In this document: positions 1-9,263 of the stretch, in pieces
Position numbering within the stretch: position 1 is the stretch's first letter
Layout of the letters: every line of letters begins with the position of its first letter
Position numbers and translations under genes: made by a program
The notes under the pieces: model-generated
The model's database searches: none
What the model saw: only the letters and a program-made list of their open reading frames with translations
What the model was told of the DNA's origin: nothing
Assembly (NCBI GenBank): GCA_001897355.1
Contig: MKST01000011.1
Location: 666,037 to 730,036, forward strand
DNA from: Solirubrobacterales bacterium 67-14
GTDB lineage: Bacteria; Actinomycetota; Thermoleophilia; Solirubrobacterales; 70-9
Length of the DNA stretch: 64,000 bases
Direction of reading: 5' to 3'

Positions 1-501
1 CTCGGCCAGTTTCGTGACCGTGTTCATGTTGCGGGCCGTGCCGACCAGTTCCTTGCCGAACTTCAGCTTCGAGACACCCATTCCCTCCGGATAGTGGATG
101 AAGATCTCCCGCGCGGCCGGCTCGAATCGCTCGTCCTGGACTCCGGTGACGATCGAGTCCAGGTCTTTCGGTGGCTTTCGGTCCAGGAACAGGGCCGCGA
201 CGCGGTTGCCCGGCTCGTCGGGATAGGGGTTTATCTCGACCAGATCCCTCATCTCGCGGGCAGTGCGAACGAACACGTCCATCTTCTTGTTCGCGTACTC
301 GGTCAACCTCAGCTCTAGGATCTCCTTCACCTTCTCCGGCCCGTCGTCCGAACGGAGAACCACGTTTCCGCTTGCGATGTAGGTGGCCACGTCTTCGAAC
401 CCGGCCTCCTCGCACATGGCCTTGAGCTCTTTCATCGGCAGCTTGCCGGTCCCGCCTACGTTGACCGCGCGCAGCAGCGCCACATATGGGGTCGCACTCA
501 T
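1..501 (-). CDS. DUF1697 family protein (3' end outside window)
   Basis: The complementary strand reads open from an ATG at 501 to the window edge, giving 167 residues without a stop. The N-terminus carries the DUF1697 signature: an ALLRAVNVGG stretch near residue 8, a LPMKELKAMCEEAGF helix and TYIASGNVV near residue 40. A typical member is about 180 residues, so only a short C-terminal piece is missing. The biochemical function of the family is not established. The gene is divergent from metH with 71 bp between the starts, which contains a CCCGATCGGG palindrome at 538-547. Family call is firm; function is unknown. Confidence 0.85.
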   Translation of the reverse strand, partial: MSATPYVALLRAVNVGGTGKLPMKELKAMCEEAGFEDVATYIASGNVVLRSDDGPEKVKEILELRLTEYANKKMDVFVRTAREMRDLVEINPYPDEPGNRVAALFLDRKPPKDLDSIVTGVQDERFEPAAREIFIHYPEGMGVSKLKFGKELVGTARNMNTVTKLAE

Positions 502-572
502 AGCCCAAACCTAATCGACGATAGGCAAATCCCGAATCCCGATCGGGTTCACAGCATCGGTATCCTCGTCTG

Positions 573-3500
573 ATGGCCGAACGCGACTATCTCAAGGCAA
601 TCCAGGACCACATCGTCGTCTTTGACGGCGGGATGGGCGCCACCTTGGAGATGTTCGACCTGACCCAGGAGGACTACGGCGGCCTGGCCGGCAAGTGCCA
701 CGAGGCGCTGGTCCTGAACCGTCCCGACGTGATCGAGGGCGTTCACACGTCGATGCTCGAAGCCGGGGCCGAAGTGGTCGAGACCGACACCTTCCAGGCC
801 TCACGGATCAAGCTCGACGAGTGGGGCCTGGCCGACCACACCGAGGAGATCAACGTCAAGGCGGCCGAGATCGCCCGCAAGGCAGCCGGCCCGGACCGCT
901 TCGTGGCCGGCTCGATCGGCCCGACCGGGCACCTGCCCGCCTCCGACGACCCGACCCTCGGCCAGATCCGCTTCCCCGAACTGGTCACCGTCTTCACCGA
1001 ACAGGCCAGCGGCCTGGTCCGGGGCGGCGCCGACCTGATCATCATCGAGACCGCCCAGGACATCCTCGAGGTGAAAGCCGCGATCTTCGGCGCGCGGGCC
1101 GCTTTCGAAGAGGTCGGCCGCGACGTTCCGATCCAGATTTCGGTTTCGCTCCTGCCGAACGGCGGCAAGATGCTGCTCGGGACCGACATCCAAGCGGTCC
1201 TCACGACTCTCGAAGCGCTGAAGGTCGACGTGATCGGCCTCAACTGCTCGACCGGCCCCGAGGATATGCGGGACGCGATCCGCTACCTGGGAGAGAACTC
1301 GACCCGGCCGGTCCATTGCATCCCCAACGCCGGCCTGCCGCTGCAGGGTCCGGATGGCGAGACGATCTTCCCCGAGAAGCCGGAACCGCTGGCCGCGACC
1401 CTGGGCGAGTTCGTCGAGAAGTACGGGGTCAGCGTGGTCGGTGGCTGCTGCGGCACCACCCCAGACCACATCAAGGCGATCGCCGAGCGGGTCAAGGGCC
1501 TGAAGCCGGACCCGCGCCCCGAGCCGGGCGAGATCCGGATCTCCTCGATGATGACCTCTACGCCGCTGGTCCAGGAGCCCCGCCCGACCATGGTCGGCGA
1601 GCGGGTCAACTCACAGGGCTCGCGCCGGGCCAAGGAACTGCTGCTGGCCGACGACTACGAGACGATCACTCAGGTCGCCGAGGACCAGGTCGAGGGCGGC
1701 GCCCATGTGCTCGACGTCTGCGTCGCGCTGACCGAGCGCCAGGACGAAGACGAGCAGATGCGCGAGGTCGTCAAGCGGATCTCGCTGACCCAGCCCGCCC
1801 CGATCCAGGTCGACTCGACCGAGCCGGAAGTGATCAAGATGGCCCTGGAGCAGATTCCCGGCCGAGCGATCGTCAACTCGGTCAACCTCGAGGCCGGCCG
1901 CGACAAGCTCGACAAGGTCGTGCCACTGGCCAAGGCCCACGGCGCCTGCCTGATCGCCCTGACCATCGATGAAGTCGGGATGGGCAAGACGGCCGACCGC
2001 AAGGTCGAGATCGCCAAGCGGATCACCGAGATGGTCGTGGACGAGCACGGCATGGACCCCGAGTCGCTGATCTTCGACGACCTCACCTTCACCCTGACCA
2101 CGGGTGACGAGGAGTGGCGACCCAGCGCGATCGAGACGATCGAGGGCATCCGCCGGATCAAGCAGGAGATCCCCGGGGTGAAGACCTCGCTCGGCGTCTC
2201 CAACGTGTCCTTCGGCGTCAGCCAGCCCGCCCGCGCGGTGCTGAACTCGATCTTCCTGCATCACTGTGTCGAGGCCGGCCTCGACCTGGCGATGGTCAAC
2301 CCGAACCACATCAAGCCCTACGGCGAGATCTCGGCCGAGGAGGTCGAGCTGACCGAGGACCTGGTCTTCAACCGGCGCGAGGACGCGCTGGAGCGGTTCA
2401 TCCAGCATTTCGAATCGAAGGGCGACGAGGCCGAAGAGGAAGCTGAGGACGCGACCGCGGGCATGGAGCCGGAGGAAGCGCTCCACTTCATGATCCTGCG
2501 CCGCAAGAAGGAAGGCGTCGAGGACTGGATCGATAAATCAGTCGAGAAGATCGGCGCGGTCCCGACCCTGAACGACGTGTTGCTCCCGGCCATGAAAGAG
2601 GTCGGCGACAAGTTCGGCGCCGGCGAGCTGATCCTGCCTTTCGTGCTGCAGTCGGCCGAGGTAATGAAGAAGGCCGTCGCCCAACTCGAGAACTACCTCG
2701 ACCGGATCGAGGGCCACACCAAGGGCAAGGTCGTTATCGCGACCGTCTTCGGTGACGTCCATGACATCGGCAAGTCGCTGGTCAACACGATCCTGACCAA
2801 CAACGGATACACGGTGATCGACCTCGGCAAACAGGTTCCGGTCGACACGATCATCGACGCTGCGATCGAGCACGATGCCGATGCGATCGGCCTCTCGGCT
2901 CTGCTCGTCTCGACCTCCAAGCAGATGCCGATCGCGGTCCAGGAACTCCATTCGCGCGGGCTCGATTACCCGGTGCTGATCGGCGGCGCCGCGATCAACC
3001 GTGACTTCGGCCGCCGCACCCTCTACCCGCACGGCAAGGAATCAGACGAGGTCTACGAACCCGGCGTCATCTACTGCAAGGACGCCTTCCAGGGCCTCGA
3101 CACGATGGACGCCCTGATCGACGGCGAGGCCCGCGAGGCACTGATCGCCCGCCTGCGCCAAGAGGCCGAGGACTACCGCAACAAGCCGGTGATCGAGGAG
3201 AACCTGCCGCCGCTGACCGACGATTCGGTTCGCTCGACCGCCTCGACCGACGCGCCGATCCCGGAGCCGCCGTTTTGGGGCGTGCGGGAGATCCCGGTCG
3301 ACTTCGACGATGTCTTCAACCACCTCGACCTGCATGTGCTCTTCAAGCTCCACTGGGGCGGCAAGGGAGTCAAGGGCGAAGAGTGGGAGAGGCTCGTCAG
3401 CGAGGACTTCCGGCCCCGGCTGGAGCGGATGTGGCGCGAACAGGACTACCTCCACCCCCGCGCCCGGCTCGGCTACTTCCCTTGCAACGCGGACGGCAAC

Positions 3501-4133
3501 GAGCTGGTCATCTTCGACCCGGAGGATCACGACAAGGAGATCAACCGCCTGGTCTTTCCCCGCCAGCCGAAGCACGACCGGATCTGCCTGACCGACTTCT
3601 ACCGGCCCCTGAACGAAGAGGGCGTCCGCGACGTGGTCGCCCTGCAGGGCGTCACGGTCGGACCCGAGGCGACCGAGCTTATGGACCGCCTCCACGAGGA
3701 GGGCGAGTTCGCCGAGCAGCTCTTCACCCACGGCCTCAGCGTCCAGTCGGCCGAGGGCCTGGCCGAGTGGCTCCACCAGAAGGTCCGGGCCGACCTCGAG
3801 ATCGGCTCCGCCCAGGGTCGCCGTTATTCCTGGGGCTACCCGGCCTGCCCGGACCAGTCCGAGCACGAGAAGGTCTGGCAACTGCTCGACCTCGACCAGA
3901 TCGGCATGTACCTCTCGGGCGGTTACGCCGTGATGCCAGAGCAGTCCACGGTCGCGATCATCAGTCACCACCCCCAGGCGGTCTACTTCGGCATGAAGTC
4001 CGGCTTCATCCCCAAGGGCGAAGCCCCGGACGAGGTGATCGCCGAATCGGACCGCTCTGCCAACCCGCCCGAAGCGGACCCCGCCGAGGGGCCGACCGAG
4101 GCGGAAGGCGAAGCTGCAGCCGCCAGCGCCTGA
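573..4133 (+). CDS. metH: Cobalamin-dependent methionine synthase
   Basis: Transfers the methyl group of 5-methyltetrahydrofolate to homocysteine through protein-bound cobalamin, in the cytoplasm. All four MetH modules are present in 1186 residues. The homocysteine domain (about 10-310) has zinc cysteines at C225 and in GGCC (C292, C293). The pterin domain spans about 340-600. The cap and B12 domain (about 640-890) has DVHDIG with His730 as the expected lower axial cobalt ligand. The reactivation domain (about 925-1150) binds AdoMet. The acidic Ala/Glu tail is extra. The ATG at 573 has no clear Shine-Dalgarno. The 71-bp upstream gap is too short for a cobalamin riboswitch. A strong hairpin follows the stop. 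Confidence 0.97.
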   Translation: MAERDYLKAIQDHIVVFDGGMGATLEMFDLTQEDYGGLAGKCHEALVLNRPDVIEGVHTSMLEAGAEVVETDTFQASRIKLDEWGLADHTEEINVKAAEIARKAAGPDRFVAGSIGPTGHLPASDDPTLGQIRFPELVTVFTEQASGLVRGGADLIIIETAQDILEVKAAIFGARAAFEEVGRDVPIQISVSLLPNGGKMLLGTDIQAVLTTLEALKVDVIGLNCSTGPEDMRDAIRYLGENSTRPVHCIPNAGLPLQGPDGETIFPEKPEPLAATLGEFVEKYGVSVVGGCCGTTPDHIKAIAERVKGLKPDPRPEPGEIRISSMMTSTPLVQEPRPTMVGERVNSQGSRRAKELLLADDYETITQVAEDQVEGGAHVLDVCVALTERQDEDEQMREVVKRISLTQPAPIQVDSTEPEVIKMALEQIPGRAIVNSVNLEAGRDKLDKVVPLAKAHGACLIALTIDEVGMGKTADRKVEIAKRITEMVVDEHGMDPESLIFDDLTFTLTTGDEEWRPSAIETIEGIRRIKQEIPGVKTSLGVSNVSFGVSQPARAVLNSIFLHHCVEAGLDLAMVNPNHIKPYGEISAEEVELTEDLVFNRREDALERFIQHFESKGDEAEEEAEDATAGMEPEEALHFMILRRKKEGVEDWIDKSVEKIGAVPTLNDVLLPAMKEVGDKFGAGELILPFVLQSAEVMKKAVAQLENYLDRIEGHTKGKVVIATVFGDVHDIGKSLVNTILTNNGYTVIDLGKQVPVDTIIDAAIEHDADAIGLSALLVSTSKQMPIAVQELHSRGLDYPVLIGGAAINRDFGRRTLYPHGKESDEVYEPGVIYCKDAFQGLDTMDALIDGEAREALIARLRQEAEDYRNKPVIEENLPPLTDDSVRSTASTDAPIPEPPFWGVREIPVDFDDVFNHLDLHVLFKLHWGGKGVKGEEWERLVSEDFRPRLERMWREQDYLHPRARLGYFPCNADGNELVIFDPEDHDKEINRLVFPRQPKHDRICLTDFYRPLNEEGVRDVVALQGVTVGPEATELMDRLHEEGEFAEQLFTHGLSVQSAEGLAEWLHQKVRADLEIGSAQGRRYSWGYPACPDQSEHEKVWQLLDLDQIGMYLSGGYAVMPEQSTVAIISHHPQAVYFGMKSGFIPKGEAPDEVIAESDRSANPPEADPAEGPTEAEGEAAAASA

Positions 4134-4144
4134 CCGGCATTCAC

Positions 4145-4189
4145 CGAGAACGGAGTTTTCAGACCTATTTGCTGAAAACTCCGTTCTCG
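4145..4189 (+). terminator. Perfect 18-bp hairpin downstream of metH
   Basis: Arms 4145-4162 and 4172-4189 are exact reverse complements (left arm CGAGAACGGAGTTTTCAG) around a 9-nt loop. It starts 12 bp after the metH stop and lies before the next same-strand gene, so a transcription-terminating role is likely. There is no T-tract. Confidence 0.75.
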
Positions 4190-4273
4190 CGTACCGTGTC
4201 TCGAGCGCAGCTTGGGTTTTTGAACGGTGTTAGGTAGGTTGCACCTGTCAATTCGAGCCGCCAGGGGGTCAAG

Positions 4274-7200
4274 TTGTTCAAGGGAATCGTCGCTTTCGCC
4301 GTAGCCGCAGTGCTGCTCGTCGCGCCATCCGGTGCTTTGGCCCTCAAGTTCACGGAGGCCTCAGGGAGCCCGATCACCGACAGCGGCAACGCGATCAGCA
4401 TGAGCGCAGCCGGTGACTTCAATGGCGACGGCCGGGACGACATCGCCTTCGGAGTCGACGGCCAGAACGGCTTCAAGGTCAAACTCTCGCAGGCGAACGG
4501 CACTTTCACCGACGCAGATCCCGGCGGGCTCAGCTTCGGTACCGGACCGAATATCGGTTCGGTCGACGGCATCAGGGTCGCGGATGTCAATGACGACGGC
4601 GATCTCGACATCCTCGTTGTCATAGCGAATCGCAACTGGCAGGTCTACTTGGGCGACGGCACCGGGCGATTTGGCGTCGACCCCGACTCCTCCCTCACGA
4701 TTCCCTACACCGAAGCAGACCACTACATGCAGCCCTATGGCCCCTACGCCAACGCAGTTGGTGATGTCGACGACGACGGCGACCCGGACCTCGTGGTGGG
4801 CATGCTTGACTCCGCCTTTGACGTGGTTCTCAATGATGGCGAAGGCAACTTCACCCCGCAGCCGATCACCTACCTGATCCCGGACGTGGCGGACCGAGGC
4901 AAATTCGATGCATTCAGCTCGGTCGCGATCGGCGACTTCACCGGTGACGGTGACATGGACCTGGCCCTCGGCCTTGAGAGGATCACGGGTGATCCGGTAG
5001 CCACAGTCGGCGTCTACCTAGCCGGCGGTAACGGTGACGGGACCTTCGCCTTCAGCGGAGACGCGCCGCTGCTCAGCGAGCAGCCATACCGACCGTCTTC
5101 GATCGCCGCCGTCAACCTCAATGGGGATTCATACGACGATCTGGCCGTGGTGCTGTACAACAACCAGGGCGGCCCCGAGGATGACCTCTTCACCCTGCTC
5201 GGCAGTTCTTCGGGCCTGACCGAAAACGACGCACCGGGCAGTTCGCTCAATTCGGGGTACGGCCCCCTACAGATGAGTACGGCCGATCTGGACGGCAATG
5301 GCCTTGACGACCTTGTGGTCGGGATCCGCGGCGACCACGAGCTCGCCCTGATCAGGAACAGCGGCGACGGGACCATCTCCCCCTTCGCCGGCTCGCCGGT
5401 GGCCCTGGACCCGGTCGATGGCAATTCTTTCGCCGTCAACACGGTCTTCAGCGGAGATTTCAACGGTGACGACGCGGCCGACCTCGGCGCCGACGCCAGC
5501 CACCCGACCGACACGAATCAAGCCCGCGGCATCGCGGCACTGATCAGCCAGCCCGAGGCCGCACCCGACCCAGCCAGCCTCAGCTTCGGCCTGGTAGTTC
5601 CCGGGCTGGCCTCCGACCCGCAGACCGTGACGATCACCAACTCCGGTGCGGCCCCGGCCTTCCCGGCGGCAGGCGTCACCATCACCGGAGCCGATGCCGA
5701 CCAGTTCGCCCTCGGCACCAGCAACTGCGCGGGCGGCGGTCAGATACCTGGCGGCGGCAGTTGCTCCATAGGGGTGATCTTCCAGCCAAATTCCACCGGC
5801 AGCAAGAGCGCCACCCTGCACTACGCGATGTCCAATCAGAGCGACATCGATGTCCCGCTGAACGGAATCGGCGGCGAACCGAAACTGACCGTACCTTCGA
5901 CCTTCCTTCACCTCGACCCGGCATACCTCGACGACACCTCGTCGGAGACGGTCACCCTTGAGTCAACCGGGACCGCGCCGGTGACGGTCGGCACCCCCTA
6001 TGTCGGCAGCAACCCGGGCAGCTCCGAATTCTTTTCGATCGCCAACGACGAATGCGCAGGCGAGACCCTCGCCCCGGGAGACACATGCGACCTTGACGTT
6101 CGCTTCACGCCCACCAGCGGCGGTTACAAGACCGCCACGATCCGCATCCCTAGCAGCGACAGCGCCGGCGGAGGCACCCAGTTCTTCGAGGTGTCCGGAA
6201 CCGGCGTCGACCCCGGCATCTCGGTCGCTCCGACCACCTATGACTTCGGCCCGGTGGAGATGGGGCTCTTCGGTATCCCGCAGACCAAGACGTTCACGAT
6301 CACCTCGACCGGGACGACCAACCTGCAGGCTTTCCCGATTGGGATCGAAGGCGACGACAGCGACGACTTCAGCTTCGTCGGCGGTCCGTCCTGTGGGGTC
6401 GTCACGCCTGGGAACACCTGCCCGGTAGAAGTGCGATTCGCCCCTGAGGATGGCGCCCCGGGATCACGGACAGCGGAGTTGGTCATCGGGAACGACACCA
6501 GAGACGACGATCCGGTCACCATCCCGCTCACCGGAACCGCGACCGCGGCGCATGTGACTCCGGCTCCGACCAGCGTCGCTTTCGGTGACGTCGATCCCTA
6601 CGAGGGAGCGACCGCCACCCGGACTCTTGAACTGCGATCCGACGGCACCGCAGACCTGATGGCGGGAGCGTTCTTCGGCGATCTCGACGGAGGAACGCCA
6701 GTCTTCGAATCGGGACCATTCTCGGTCGACGGCGATGCCTGCGCCGGCTCTTTGGAGGATCCGGTCACGATCCCGCCGGGCGAAAGTTGCGACCTGACGG
6801 TCGCCTTCGATACCTCGAAGGCGACTGCCAGCCCCAACACCGAGACGCTCCATGTTTGGTCCAACGGGAACACGGTCGACGTGCCGCTCAGCGCCAAGCT
6901 CGTCCACGGAGATGCCACGGTTAGCCCCGACGCCCTCGACCTCGGTGATGTCGAAGTCGGCCAGAGCGGATCCGCCACCGTGACACTGACCTCGACTGGC
7001 ACCGCCCAGCTGAAAACGGCGGAGCCGGTGATCAGCGGCCCCGACGCGGACCTGTTCTCGGTCGAGCAGCCTTCGAGCTGCACCGGCTTGACCGCCGCCC
7101 AAACCTGCGAAGTGAAGGTCCACTTCGCACCCGATTCGGCCGGAGGCAAGCACGCAGAACTGACGCTGGCAGGCAACTTCGAGAGGGTCGGCGTCGCCCT

Positions 7201-7555
7201 CTCCGGAACCGGGACCAAGACCGAGGTGTCACCGGCCAAGGTGAGCCTGAAGCTGTCCGGCCCACGCAAGGTCAAGCGCGGCAAGAAACTCGTCCTGACC
7301 GCCAAGGTGAAGAAGAGCGGTGAGCGGGCGACTGGTCCGCTGACTCTCAGGGTGAAGGTACCGAAGAGGCTGGCCAAGGCGGTCAAGCCGATCAAGATCT
7401 CCTCGATCGGCGCCGGCACCAAGACCATGACCAGGAAGATCAAGGTCAAGGTGAAGAAGTCGGCCAGGAAGGGCGCGAAGCTGAAAGTGAAAGTGAAGCT
7501 TTCCGGCCCCGGCATCAAGGGAGCCGAAGGCAAGCGGGTGGCGAAGCTCCGGTAG
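4274..7555 (+). CDS. Secreted FG-GAP (VCBS) propeller plus choice-of-anchor D repeat protein
   Basis: A 1093-residue exported protein starting at TTG 4274, chosen because an AGGGGG ribosome site sits just upstream and a clean signal peptide (ending ...APSGALA) begins there. Residues about 40-410 hold seven FG-GAP repeats with the calcium-type pattern D-x-N/D-x-D-G-x-x-D (for example DFNGDGRDDIAFG, DVDDDGDPDLVVG), the number expected for one seven-bladed propeller. Residues about 430-980 hold five choice-of-anchor D (ASPM/SPD-2/Hydin Ig-like) units with paired cysteines. The last 100 residues are a Lys-rich beta module that recurs elsewhere in the window. Likely a surface or matrix adhesin-like protein; no catalytic motif is visible. 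Confidence 0.85.
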   Translation: MFKGIVAFAVAAVLLVAPSGALALKFTEASGSPITDSGNAISMSAAGDFNGDGRDDIAFGVDGQNGFKVKLSQANGTFTDADPGGLSFGTGPNIGSVDGIRVADVNDDGDLDILVVIANRNWQVYLGDGTGRFGVDPDSSLTIPYTEADHYMQPYGPYANAVGDVDDDGDPDLVVGMLDSAFDVVLNDGEGNFTPQPITYLIPDVADRGKFDAFSSVAIGDFTGDGDMDLALGLERITGDPVATVGVYLAGGNGDGTFAFSGDAPLLSEQPYRPSSIAAVNLNGDSYDDLAVVLYNNQGGPEDDLFTLLGSSSGLTENDAPGSSLNSGYGPLQMSTADLDGNGLDDLVVGIRGDHELALIRNSGDGTISPFAGSPVALDPVDGNSFAVNTVFSGDFNGDDAADLGADASHPTDTNQARGIAALISQPEAAPDPASLSFGLVVPGLASDPQTVTITNSGAAPAFPAAGVTITGADADQFALGTSNCAGGGQIPGGGSCSIGVIFQPNSTGSKSATLHYAMSNQSDIDVPLNGIGGEPKLTVPSTFLHLDPAYLDDTSSETVTLESTGTAPVTVGTPYVGSNPGSSEFFSIANDECAGETLAPGDTCDLDVRFTPTSGGYKTATIRIPSSDSAGGGTQFFEVSGTGVDPGISVAPTTYDFGPVEMGLFGIPQTKTFTITSTGTTNLQAFPIGIEGDDSDDFSFVGGPSCGVVTPGNTCPVEVRFAPEDGAPGSRTAELVIGNDTRDDDPVTIPLTGTATAAHVTPAPTSVAFGDVDPYEGATATRTLELRSDGTADLMAGAFFGDLDGGTPVFESGPFSVDGDACAGSLEDPVTIPPGESCDLTVAFDTSKATASPNTETLHVWSNGNTVDVPLSAKLVHGDATVSPDALDLGDVEVGQSGSATVTLTSTGTAQLKTAEPVISGPDADLFSVEQPSSCTGLTAAQTCEVKVHFAPDSAGGKHAELTLAGNFERVGVALSGTGTKTEVSPAKVSLKLSGPRKVKRGKKLVLTAKVKKSGERATGPLTLRVKVPKRLAKAVKPIKISSIGAGTKTMTRKIKVKVKKSARKGAKLKVKVKLSGPGIKGAEGKRVAKLR

Positions 7556-7568
7556 CGCCCCGGGGCGG

Positions 7569-7970
7569 TCAGTCCCCTTCCAGCACCGAGCGGATCTGCT
7601 CCGGGATCGGCTGAGCGGTGTGCTGTTCGGAGTCGACGCAGACGTAGGAGATCTCGATCTCTGCGATCTGCTCGCCGGCCCGGGTGAAGTCGAATTCCAG
7701 GGTCAGCGAGCGGGCGGTCACGGCGCTGACGCTGGCCCGCACTTCGAACTCATCGTCGAACTCGAGCGGCCGACGGAACCTGATGTTCGCTTCGGCCAGC
7801 ACCACGTCGAGGCCAAGGCCGTTGAACTCCGAATAGCCGCCGAGGTGCTCACGCCAAAACTCGGTCGCCACCACATCCGTATAGACGAGGTAGTTCGAGT
7901 TGAAGACGATCCCGACCCGGTCACATTCGTTGTAACGGACCCGCAGGCTGTGAGTGGTTTCAGCTGGCAT
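7569..7970 (-). CDS. Acyl-CoA thioesterase, hotdog fold (4HBT/YbgC type)
   Basis: Predicted to hydrolyse acyl-CoA thioesters. The 133-residue length and the N-terminal pattern VRYNECDRVGIVFNSNYLVY match the 4HBT family, with D17 in the position of the catalytic Asp, followed by the long hotdog helix (VVATEFWREHLGG). The start is an ATG at 7970. The gene lies alone on this strand between two plus-strand secreted-type ORFs. The acyl specificity cannot be read from sequence. Confidence 0.88.
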   Translation of the reverse strand: MPAETTHSLRVRYNECDRVGIVFNSNYLVYTDVVATEFWREHLGGYSEFNGLGLDVVLAEANIRFRRPLEFDDEFEVRASVSAVTARSLTLEFDFTRAGEQIAEIEISYVCVDSEQHTAQPIPEQIRSVLEGD

Positions 7971-8352
7971 TGCTGTAGGCGAGAGTATCCGTTTGATTCA
8001 GACCCATTTCTCTTCGGATTACTGGCCACCCGGCAAACCGAAGCTGACCCTGAAGTTGAGGTCAGCCGGCAAGGTCAAGCGAGGCAAGATCCTGGTCGTC
8101 AAGGCAACGGTGAAGAACATCGGCACCGCCGCCGTCAAGTCGGTGAAGATCAAGGCCAAGGTCCCGAAGAAGCTCGCCAAGACCCCGAAGGTGACCAAGG
8201 TGAACAGCCTCGCCCCCGGCAAGTCGGTAACCCGCAAGCTGAAGATCAAGGTCAAGCGGTCCGCCAAGAAGGGCAAGAAGCTGAAGGTCAAGGTCGCCGC
8301 AACCTCAGGCAGCGTCAAGCGCACCGCGGTCCGAACCGTGAAGGTCCGGTAG
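7954..8352 (+). CDS. Orphan Lys-rich beta module (possible gene remnant)
   Basis: An open frame from GTG 7954, or TTG 7993, to 8352. From about residue 27 it reads as a single Lys-rich beta module (KPKLTLKLRS...KVKRGK...) closely resembling the C-terminal tail of the large protein ending at 7555. No signal peptide or upstream domain is present. Its start overlaps the divergent thioesterase and its 3' end overlaps the hydrolase on the other strand by 48 bp. The codon use and clear homology show the sequence once coded. It may be the tail of a lost secreted protein rather than an expressed gene. Confidence 0.4.
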   Translation: MVSAGIAVGESIRLIQTHFSSDYWPPGKPKLTLKLRSAGKVKRGKILVVKATVKNIGTAAVKSVKIKAKVPKKLAKTPKVTKVNSLAPGKSVTRKLKIKVKRSAKKGKKLKVKVAATSGSVKRTAVRTVKVR

Positions 8353-9195
8353 GGCTCCGGCTACTTCGTCGTTGACGAACCCGGCGACCAGGCCGGCGAC
8401 CTCTTCCGACTGATCGAGGGCGATGAAGGTCCTGCCGTTATCGACCGGGACGACCTTCGCGTTCGGGATCATCGCGGCCAGCCGCTCGGCCAGGTCGAGT
8501 TTGAAGAACCGGTCTTTCGTTCCCCAAGGCATCAGCACGGGCTTCTCGAAACTCCGCAGGGTCTCCGCCGCATCCAGGGCCTGGCTCGTCTCCAACCCGG
8601 CGAGCAGCTTGTTGATGTCCCGCCGGATTCCAGGGTTGCGACCCGACGGTTCCAGCCACCGCTTGAGTGTCCGGTCGGAAATCGGGTCGGCGGTCAGCAG
8701 CCGATAGGTCGCCCATCGAACTGGCTTCAGTCGCGTCGCGAGGCCGAGTGGCGCGATCCCTCCTGGCATCTTCGCCATGAGGGGAAGGGCCGTGAAGGGA
8801 AACGGCGGATAGACCTCTAGCGCGTCGCAGTTGGTCAGGACGAGCGCGGCGACCACCTCGGGATGCTGGGCGGCCAGCATCTGGGCGACCGCCCCACCGG
8901 AATCACTGCCGACCACGGTGACGGGACCAGTGTCCAGCGCCTCGATGAAGTCCGCGATCAGGTCGGCCACCAGCGGTGGCGAAAGCTCGGTCTCTGGGCT
9001 GAGGGGAATGCGATGGCAGCCCATCGGGGTCTCGGGCCTGATGCAGCGGAAGCCGGCCGGGACGAGGTGCTCGACCATCCCGTCCCAGAGCGAGGAGTCG
9101 ACAAATATCCCGTGGGAGAAGAGGATCGGTGGTCCTTCGCCTTCGTCCCGGTAGGCGACTGTTCCCTGCGGCAGTTCAACGGTCAGCTCGGTCAT
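8305..9195 (-). CDS. Alpha/beta hydrolase with Asp at the nucleophile elbow
   Basis: A 296-residue alpha/beta hydrolase. The oxyanion motif FSHG is near residue 29, and the nucleophile elbow VVGSDSGGAVAQ places Asp, not Ser, at the central position. That pattern is known from epoxide hydrolases and haloalkane or fluoroacetate dehalogenases. The region that normally gives the catalytic His (D-x-G-H-F-x-x-x-D) reads DNGRTFIALDQ, with Arg replacing His. The enzyme may belong to an atypical subfamily or be inactive as a hydrolase. An AAGGGA ribosome site supports the ATG at 9195. It is divergent from the TetR gene, with an operator 21 bp upstream, so it is the likely TetR target. Confidence 0.82.
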   Translation of the reverse strand: MTELTVELPQGTVAYRDEGEGPPILFSHGIFVDSSLWDGMVEHLVPAGFRCIRPETPMGCHRIPLSPETELSPPLVADLIADFIEALDTGPVTVVGSDSGGAVAQMLAAQHPEVVAALVLTNCDALEVYPPFPFTALPLMAKMPGGIAPLGLATRLKPVRWATYRLLTADPISDRTLKRWLEPSGRNPGIRRDINKLLAGLETSQALDAAETLRSFEKPVLMPWGTKDRFFKLDLAERLAAMIPNAKVVPVDNGRTFIALDQSEEVAGLVAGFVNDEVAGALPDLHGSDRGALDAA

Positions 9196-9215
9196 CGTGA
9201 TCCCTTCGAAGTTTC

Positions 9216-9232
9216 ACATACCAACGGTATGT
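9216..9232. promoter_or_regulatory. TetR-type operator 1
   Basis: Inverted repeat ACATACC-AAC-GGTATGT in the gap between the divergent hydrolase and TetR genes. The same 6-bp arms recur at 9249-9263, 32 bp away centre to centre, about three helical turns. The first copy covers the hydrolase promoter side. Confidence 0.75.
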
Positions 9233-9248
9233 ATTTGTCGCAGAGTAA

Positions 9249-9263
9249 CATACCGTCGGTATG
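9249..9263. promoter_or_regulatory. TetR-type operator 2 overlapping the tetR start codon
   Basis: CATACC-GTC-GGTATG. The last three bases are the ATG start codon of the TetR gene, so the bound repressor would sit directly on its own translation start. Confidence 0.75.

Noticed and set aside
502..572. Possible cobalamin or SAM riboswitch before metH
   Set aside because: Only 71 bp separate the divergent starts and none of the conserved riboswitch boxes are visible.
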